A stretch of DNA of 35,174 nt, taken from NCBI GenBank assembly GCA_003164455.1, contig PLTJ01000385.1, positions 1-35,174 on the forward strand, read 5' to 3'. Both the position numbers and the translations under genes were made by a program. Each line of letters starts with the position of its first letter. The first letter of the stretch is position 1. The notes beneath the pieces were generated by a model, which saw only the letters and a program-made list of their open reading frames with translations, was not told where the DNA came from and searched no databases. This DNA is from Acetobacteraceae bacterium. GTDB lineage: Bacteria; Pseudomonadota; Alphaproteobacteria; Acetobacterales; Acetobacteraceae. This document shows, in pieces, positions 29,723-35,174 of the stretch.

Positions 29723-30847
29723 CTACTGCAACAGCGCCAGCATGATGCCGCCGGACAGCGCCGTGCCGAACACGCCGGCCAGGTTCGGCCCCATCGCATG
29801 ATAGATCAGGAAGTTTTCGCGATCGTCCTGCAGGGCCACCATGTGCGCCACACGGGCGGCGATCGGAACTGAGGCAATTCCGGCCGATCCCAGCAGCGGA
29901 TTGATCTTTTCCTTGAGGAACAGGTTCATCACTTTCGCTCCGAGCACGCCCGACCCGGTGCCGAATATGAAGGCCACCAGGCCCAGCAGGATGATCTCGA
30001 GCGTAGTGCCGGTCAGGAACCGGTCGGCTGACATGGTGGACCCGATGGCGATGGTGAGCATCACGATGACGACGTTCATCACCTCGTTCGCGGCGGTCTT
30101 GGCGAGGCGCTCGGTCACCAGCACTTCCTTGAACAGGTTGCCCAACATCAGCATGGTGATCAGCGGCGCCACCGGCGGCAGCAGCAGGTTGACGACGATG
30201 CCGATGATGATCGGGAAGGCGATACGTTCCACCCGGGTCACGACGCGCATCTGTTTCATGCGGATCATGCGCTCCCGCTTGGTCGTCAGCAGCTTCATGA
30301 CGGGCGGCTGGATCAGCGGCATCAGCGCCATGTAGGAATAGGCGGCCACCGATATCTGCGGCAGCAGGTGCGGCGCCAGTTTCATCGTCATGAAGATCGC
30401 CATCGGCCCGTCGGCGCCACCGATGATGCCGATCGCGCCGGCCTCGTAAATGGTGAAGCCAAGCAGTTTGGCGCCGATCAGGGCGACAAATATGCCGAGA
30501 TGTGCTGCTGCCCCCAGGATGACCAGCTTGGGGTTGGCGATCATCGGCCCGAAGTCCGTCATCGCGCCGACGCCAAAGAAGATCAGCGGCGGCAGGATCA
30601 GCAACTGGACGCCTTCATAGGCGTAGTGAAACAGCCCGCCCGGCAACACCAGGTCGGCACCGGGAACGTTCGATATGATGCAGGAGAAGCCGATCCCCAC
30701 CAACAGCAACGGTTCATATTTCTTGATGACTGCAAGCAGGATCATCGCGATGCCGATCGCGATCATCACGACGTTGCCCCACCAGATCTGCGCGAGGCCG
30801 GTCTGCGCACCCATCGCGGCAACGAACGACATCATTTGGTCGAACAT
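29723..30847 (-). CDS. Na+-translocating decarboxylase beta subunit (MmdB/OadB/GcdB family)
   Basis: PLLLVGIGFSCIISNVPG, IFFGVGAMTDFGPMIANP, GAIGIIGGADGPMAIFM, YSYMALMPLIQPPVM, GSAGIASVPIAARVAH, AMGPNLAGVFGTALSGG. Confidence 0.96.
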   Translation of the reverse strand: MFDQMMSFVAAMGAQTGLAQIWWGNVVMIAIGIAMILLAVIKKYEPLLLVGIGFSCIISNVPGADLVLPGGLFHYAYEGVQLLILPPLIFFGVGAMTDFGPMIANPKLVILGAAAHLGIFVALIGAKLLGFTIYEAGAIGIIGGADGPMAIFMTMKLAPHLLPQISVAAYSYMALMPLIQPPVMKLLTTKRERMIRMKQMRVVTRVERIAFPIIIGIVVNLLLPPVAPLITMLMLGNLFKEVLVTERLAKTAANEVMNVVIVMLTIAIGSTMSADRFLTGTTLEIILLGLVAFIFGTGSGVLGAKVMNLFLKEKINPLLGSAGIASVPIAARVAHMVALQDDRENFLIYHAMGPNLAGVFGTALSGGIMLALLQ

Positions 30848-30882
30848 GATCGAGTAGCCCTTTCCCTGCGTGCCGACGGCGG

Positions 30883-31041
30883 TCAGTGACCGCGACGCAT
30901 GCTCTTCTCGTCCAGTTTGCCGAGGCGATTCAGGCGGGGAAGCAGGCTAAGAATCAGGCCGATCCCTGAAATCATCACCATGCTGAGAAAAAAGTCGATC
31001 ACGCTGAGCAGTACCGAAAACGTGACGGTATCTTTTTCCAT
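30883..31041 (-). CDS. 52-aa single-TM protein inside the decarboxylase operon
   Basis: MEKDTVTFSVLLSVIDFFLSMVMISGIGLILSLLPRLNRLGKLDEKSMRRGH; GCAGGAGATTGCA upstream supplies an SD; lies between biotin carrier and beta subunit genes on the same strand. Confidence 0.6.
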   Translation of the reverse strand: MEKDTVTFSVLLSVIDFFLSMVMISGIGLILSLLPRLNRLGKLDEKSMRRGH

Positions 31042-31164
31042 TGCAATCTCCTGCAAGAGGCGGTGTCGGTGGAAGCGCCGGCAGTCCGTGAAGGGGATAT
31101 CGTAGGCGATGGATGACCGCGTGATGTGTTGGCCAGGCAACGCAGGCGAATCAGGGGCGGCAGC

Positions 31165-31557
31165 TCATTCCACGGTCATCAGCACCTGCCCGGTTTCCAC
31201 GCTCTCGGCCACATTGACCGCGATACTTTTGACCGTGCCGGCAACCTTCGACATCACCTCGGTCTTCATCTTCATCGCCTCGATGGTCGCGACCTTGTCG
31301 TTCACGGCGACGTTCTGGCCGACCGCCACATCGATCGAGAATACCACCCCACCCAACGGGGCGACGATGGTACCGGCGCCTGCCTCCGCAGCCTGAGCCG
31401 CCACGGGGTGCGATGTCGGTGCGGCTGCCGCCGCGGGCGCGGCATGGACAACGGACACGGCAGGCACGAAGGCGGGAGCTGTGGCCGGTTGGTCAAGATC
31501 CTCGACCGCCACATCGTAACTGCGGCCATCCACCGTGATCCGGAAGTTCTTGATCAT
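31165..31557 (-). CDS. biotin carrier subunit (gamma; biotin/lipoyl attachment)
   Basis: Ala/Pro linker then biotinyl domain with EAMKMKTEV motif; 130 aa. Confidence 0.95.
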   Translation of the reverse strand: MIKNFRITVDGRSYDVAVEDLDQPATAPAFVPAVSVVHAAPAAAAAPTSHPVAAQAAEAGAGTIVAPLGGVVFSIDVAVGQNVAVNDKVATIEAMKMKTEVMSKVAGTVKSIAVNVAESVETGQVLMTVE

Positions 31558-31581
31558 AGCTTGATTCCTGAAGACTCTTCG

Positions 31582-31923
31582 TTAGCCGAGATTATGAGAG
31601 GTCTGGTGCATCCAGCGACCTTCGAGCGCCCAGACCTGAGGCGCGTTGCTGGTCTCGATGTGAACGATGCGATGGGCACCCAACATCGCGTGGACCGCCG
31701 CGGCGATCACAACGATGTCCTCGGGCGAAGGTGCCTCAGGGGCTGCTGGCTGGGCCAGGAGTGGTGCCGGTGCGGCGGCGGGTGCCGCCAGCGCGTTCCG
31801 GGGACCGCGGGAGCGGTGCTGAAACGCGGCAATGAGCCGCCACGCCAGGTACATCAGGCCAACGGTGATGACGATACCTGCCCAATTGTGCAACGGGCCG
31901 CTGCCGTGCATGATGTCATACAT
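31582..31923 (-). CDS. OadG/MmdD-like delta subunit
   Basis: Single N-terminal TM (NWAGIVITVGLMYLAWRLIAAF), Ala/Pro linker, SPEDIVVIAAAVHAMLGAHRIVHIE C-terminal module as in delta/gamma subunits. Confidence 0.8.
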   Translation of the reverse strand: MYDIMHGSGPLHNWAGIVITVGLMYLAWRLIAAFQHRSRGPRNALAAPAAAPAPLLAQPAAPEAPSPEDIVVIAAAVHAMLGAHRIVHIETSNAPQVWALEGRWMHQTSHNLG

Positions 31924-31950
31924 GGCGTGTTGCCGACCTGTCCTGGCGCG

Positions 31951-33504
31951 TCACAGCGGAATGTTCCCGTGCTTCTTCGGCGGCCGCATCTCGCGCTTGC
32001 CCCGCAGTTTGCGCAGTGCCAGCCCGATGGTCCAACGCGTTGCCGCGGGCTCGATGACGTCGGTTATGTAACCGGCACCCGCCGACAGGTAGGGCGAGGT
32101 GAACTCCGCACGGTAAGCCGCCGCCAGTTCGGCCACCCTGGCATGGTGATCCGGCGCTCCCTTCAGCTCCTTGCCGTGCAGAACGTTGACGGCCGCCTCG
32201 GCGCCCATGACCGCAATCTCTGCCGACGGCCAGGCGAAAACGAAATCAGCCCCCAGCTCCTGGTTGCACATCGCGACGTAGGAGCCGCCATACGCCTTGC
32301 GCAGAATGACCGTGATCTTTGGCACTGTCGCCGAGGCATACGCGAACAGAAGCTTGGCGCCATGGCGGATGATGCCGCCACGCTCCTGTTCGATACCCGG
32401 CAGGAAGCCGGGCACGTCGACCAGGGTGACCAGGCTGATGTTGAAGGCGTTACAAAAGCGGATGAAACGCGCAGCCTTGTCGGAAGCATCGATATCGAGC
32501 GCCCCGGCCCGCACCGCCGACTGGTTGGCGATCACACCAACCACCATGCCGTGGATACGCGCGAAGCCGACGATGATGTTCTCAGCGAAGCTGGCGTGGA
32601 CCTCAAGGAAGTCGCCGCCGTCAACCAGCCGCGTGATCACCGCGCGCACATCCATCGGCCGCATGTTGTCGTCCGGGATCAGCGCGTTCATTGTCTCGTC
32701 TGGGCTTTCGTCGATATCGGCGCTGAGCCGATGCGGCGGTTCCTCGGAGTTGTTTGTCGGCAGGAAGCTCAGCAGACGCTGTACGAGCTGGACGGCGTGC
32801 GCGTCGTTTTCGGCGAGAAAGTGCACGTTGCCGCTGACTGTGGCATGCATCACCGCGCCGCCAACCTCGTCCATGGTTGTCGTCTTGCCGGTCACCGCCT
32901 TGATAACCTCGGGGCCGGTAATGAACATCTGAGCGTGCGACTGCGTCATGATCACGAAGTCCATCAGGGCCGGCGAGTAGGCGGCCCCGCCGGCACAAGG
33001 CCCGCAGATCACCGCGATCTGGGGTACCACGCCGGACAGCAGCACATTCTGGTAGAACACCTCGGCGTAACCGGACAGTGCGTCCACCGCTTCCTGGATG
33101 CGCGCCCCTCCGGAATCGTTGAAGGCCACGATCGGCATACCGGTATGTGCCGCGGTTTGCATGGCGCGAACGATTTTCGATGCATGCATCTTGCCGAGCG
33201 TGCCGGCGGCGACCGTAAAGTCCTGGCTGAAGGCAGCAACCGCGCGACCGCCGACATAGCCCGTCCCGACTATGACGCCGTCCGCCGGTAGGTCTTTCTG
33301 GTGGGCGACGCCCGCCTGGCGGGCGCTGCGGATGTGCATGCCGATTTCCTGGAAGGTGCCTTCCTGGAACAGCGCGGCGAGGCGTTCACGCGCGGTCATG
33401 CGGCCCTGATTGTGGCGAGCGCGGGCCTTGTCCTCACCGCCACCAACGAAAATCCTGCCCCGTCGGTCACTCAGGTCTTTGAGGATCTTGGCATCCAGTG
33501 TCAT
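31951..33504 (-). CDS. mmdA: methylmalonyl-CoA decarboxylase/carboxyltransferase alpha subunit (MmdA/PccB family)
   Basis: ARARHNQGRMTARERLAALFQEGTFQEIG, FNDSGGARIQEAVDALSGYAEVF, CGPCAGGAAYSPALMDFVIMT, TLVDVPGFLPGIEQERGGIIRHGAKLLFAYASATVPKITVILRKAYGGSYVAM. Confidence 0.95.
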   Translation of the reverse strand: MTLDAKILKDLSDRRGRIFVGGGEDKARARHNQGRMTARERLAALFQEGTFQEIGMHIRSARQAGVAHQKDLPADGVIVGTGYVGGRAVAAFSQDFTVAAGTLGKMHASKIVRAMQTAAHTGMPIVAFNDSGGARIQEAVDALSGYAEVFYQNVLLSGVVPQIAVICGPCAGGAAYSPALMDFVIMTQSHAQMFITGPEVIKAVTGKTTTMDEVGGAVMHATVSGNVHFLAENDAHAVQLVQRLLSFLPTNNSEEPPHRLSADIDESPDETMNALIPDDNMRPMDVRAVITRLVDGGDFLEVHASFAENIIVGFARIHGMVVGVIANQSAVRAGALDIDASDKAARFIRFCNAFNISLVTLVDVPGFLPGIEQERGGIIRHGAKLLFAYASATVPKITVILRKAYGGSYVAMCNQELGADFVFAWPSAEIAVMGAEAAVNVLHGKELKGAPDHHARVAELAAAYRAEFTSPYLSAGAGYITDVIEPAATRWTIGLALRKLRGKREMRPPKKHGNIPL

Positions 33505-33543
33505 GGCAATTGATCCTTTGCTGTCAGGGTCGCGCAGGCCGGG

Positions 33544-33948
33544 TCAGATCTGCTGCAATTCCACCAGGCAGCCATTAAGGTCCTTCGGGTGAAGGAACAG
33601 CACCGGCATATCGTGTGCCCCGATCTTCGGCTCGCCGTTCCCCAGCACGCGCAACCCCTTGGCCTTGAGCGCGTCGCGGGCGGCGAGAATGTCGTTGACC
33701 TCATAGCAAAGGTGGTGGATGCCCCCGGCCGGGTTTCTCTCGAGAAAGGCCTTGATCGGGCTTTGGTCGCCCATCGGCAGCAACAGCTCAATCTTGGTGT
33801 TCGGCAGCTCGACGAACACCACGGTTACGCCATGCGCCGGCTGCGCCAGCGGCGCGGACACCTTCGCACCGAGAATGTCGCGATACACAGCGGTGGCTTT
33901 GTCCAGGTCGGGGACAGCGACGGCAACGTGATTCAGTCTTCCGATCAT
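33544..33948 (-). CDS. mce: methylmalonyl-CoA epimerase
   Basis: MIGRLNHVAVAVPDLDKATAVYRDILGAKVS...GGIHHLCYEVNDI...LFLHPKDLNGCLVELQQI - VOC/MCE fold motifs. Confidence 0.94.
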   Translation of the reverse strand: MIGRLNHVAVAVPDLDKATAVYRDILGAKVSAPLAQPAHGVTVVFVELPNTKIELLLPMGDQSPIKAFLERNPAGGIHHLCYEVNDILAARDALKAKGLRVLGNGEPKIGAHDMPVLFLHPKDLNGCLVELQQI

Positions 33949-34164
33949 GGGGGGCTCCTGTAAGCGGGGCTGGCTTAGGGCAGGAAAATGCGCCGGGGGC
34001 GGCAGTCATTGCGAATCAACAACGCAAGCGCTGCAAACATCGATCAGTGCGTGATGCGCGCATCGTGCACCGCGCCATCGTCGGCATCGACGAAGATCTT
34101 TTACTGTAACCCATTGTGCAGAGTAGATTTTTTGAAAAAACGGGAGTCCGCCAACGGATACAAC

Positions 34165-34524
34165 AGGTCCCCATGACCTGCCTAATTCCCAATTAGGCTA
34201 ACAGCTTTGTGATGATGGTCAACGGGCGGCTGGTTGGCATCCCCGCATGGCTGGCATCCCTCATTTCGGGATGCCGACTGGTCTGGGTGCGTTAGCACCC
34301 CGATGGGGGCAGCTAACCAATGATAGCCGACATGGTACAGTGTCGGTGTTTCATTCCGTGAGATGCCTCCGGCAAGCCGTTGAATGGATGGCCTTGTGGG
34401 TAGTGGCCTCTGTCGCGGTAGGGGCGCGGGGTGACCCGCGTCCCTACCGCGACAGAGGAGTGGCTGGACTACCCTGCCGTTCGCCGTTACAAGGGGCCGC
34501 TCTTCGGGGCGCCCTTATCTTTTT
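34165..34524 (+). ncRNA. candidate structured noncoding RNA (several consecutive hairpins ending in a terminator-like stem-loop)
   Basis: Hairpins read by eye: AGGTC/GACCT 34165-34179; GCCTAATT/AATTAGGC 34180-34198; GGCATCCC/GGGATGCC 34253-34275; GGGTGC/GCACCC 34285-34300, alternative to GTTAGC..CCCC/GGGG..GCTAAC 34291-34317; CCGACA/TGTCGG 34327-34346; 24-bp stem 34407-34458 with GTGA loop; terminator 34491-34524. Strand assigned from the T-tract. Confidence 0.4.
34491..34524 (+). terminator. putative Rho-independent terminator
   Basis: AAGGGGCCGCTCTTCGGGGCGCCCTT (stem with a bulge) followed by ATCTTTTT. Confidence 0.5.
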
Positions 34525-34598
34525 GGACTCCTGGTTGAGACTATACCGAGACTAAGGGTTTCCGGCCTAGCCAAAAAACCCAATAAAAACAAAAGATC

Positions 34599-34673
<75 letters not shown>

Positions 34674-34774
34674 GCAATAAACTGAAATCGTTAGATTTTC
34701 TTCGGCTCCGGTGTTTGCGCCGGGAATTTCCGCGAAAAATGTCCGCAGTGTGTCCGCAAATGAGGGGACAAACG

Positions 34775-35059
34775 ATGCCTGAAGAGATACCTGACAAATG
34801 TAAGACCCCGATCGTCATCTGTGGCTACCGCCCGGGGGCGGACTGCTCGCAGGAGCTTCAGTTTCGCTATTTGGTGAAGGGCCAGGACGGCAGGCAATGG
34901 TTGTGCGCCGTCGATCAGCCGTCCTGGGACTCAGGCGGGAAGCCAGGACAGGCATTCCTTGTGGACCGTTCCTGCCTTCGCCTGCTGCCTGCGAAATATG
35001 CGGATCGAGAGCTTTGGATTTATCAGCCCGGAGGCTTCCCGGCGGCCGATCAATCATAG
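34775..35059 (+). CDS. hypothetical protein (94 aa)
   Basis: Open frame MPEEIPDKCKTPIVICGYRPGADCSQELQFRYLVKGQDGRQWLCAVDQPSW...; no recognised family. Confidence 0.4.
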   Translation: MPEEIPDKCKTPIVICGYRPGADCSQELQFRYLVKGQDGRQWLCAVDQPSWDSGGKPGQAFLVDRSCLRLLPAKYADRELWIYQPGGFPAADQS

Positions 35060-35174
35060 AGCCGGGCCGCCCGGGATCAGCACCGCTCGCCCGCCAGCCC
35101 GGCGGCGGACACGGCGCGCGGACACGACAAGGGCAGCCCGGCGTCGTCCCGCTCGGCCAGATCACCGCACGCCT

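Noticed and set aside
31126-33291. 721-aa plus-strand ORF opposite mmdA, delta and the biotin carrier
   Set aside because: Antisense open frame from GC-rich codon bias; the minus strand has clear family motifs throughout and this translation is low-complexity His/Arg/Gly-rich.
312-34133. 14-bp identity AGAGTAGATTTTTT near both ends of the window (~312-325 and 34120-34133) as possible att direct repeats
   Set aside because: A 14-mer match is expected by chance in a window this size, and it contains a low-complexity T-run.
34165-34524. CRISPR array or group II intron as explanation of the hairpin region
   Set aside because: Hairpins are all different with no regular repeat-spacer pattern, and no domain V-like motif or reverse transcriptase is visible.

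Overview
The window is GC-rich and probably alphaproteobacterial (an Acetobacteraceae-like flavour is inference only). Left to right: (1) ~0-8.7 kb is a decayed, mobile-element-rich region. It holds an intact UPF0597/L-cysteine desulfidase gene and an intact MFS transporter among fragments of ISL3, IS21 (istA and istB), IS3, a tyrosine recombinase, a Hint/DUF4347-like protein, an FAD oxidoreductase, a TctC/Bug binding protein, a sialidase and a truncated sodium:solute symporter. (2) ~8.7-13.7 kb is a lower-GC catabolic/transport cassette: carbon-nitrogen hydrolase, RraA-family protein, 4-TM protein, an untracked 43-aa single-TM microprotein, APC permease, small membrane protein, then a convergent HpcH/HpaI aldolase behind a perfect 13-bp inverted repeat. 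(3) ~14-21.5 kb holds a transposase remnant, eutB-eutC, a TRAP transporter (DctP plus fused DctQM) and a LysR regulator. (4) ~21.5-21.9 kb is a probable internally deleted IS with inverted ends. (5) ~22-34 kb is a CitE-like lyase, then a compact methylmalonyl-CoA module: mutA-mutB-meaB-birA converging on a minus-strand epimerase + Na+-translocating decarboxylase operon (alpha, delta/OadG-like, biotin carrier, a 52-aa single-TM protein, beta). (6) ~34.1-34.7 kb is a densely structured intergenic region ending in a terminator-like hairpin, followed by tRNA-Thr(CGT). The best candidates for something undescribed are the structured RNA upstream of the tRNA, the two single-TM microproteins, and the methylmalonyl-CoA decarboxylase/mutase module with its own biotin ligase.
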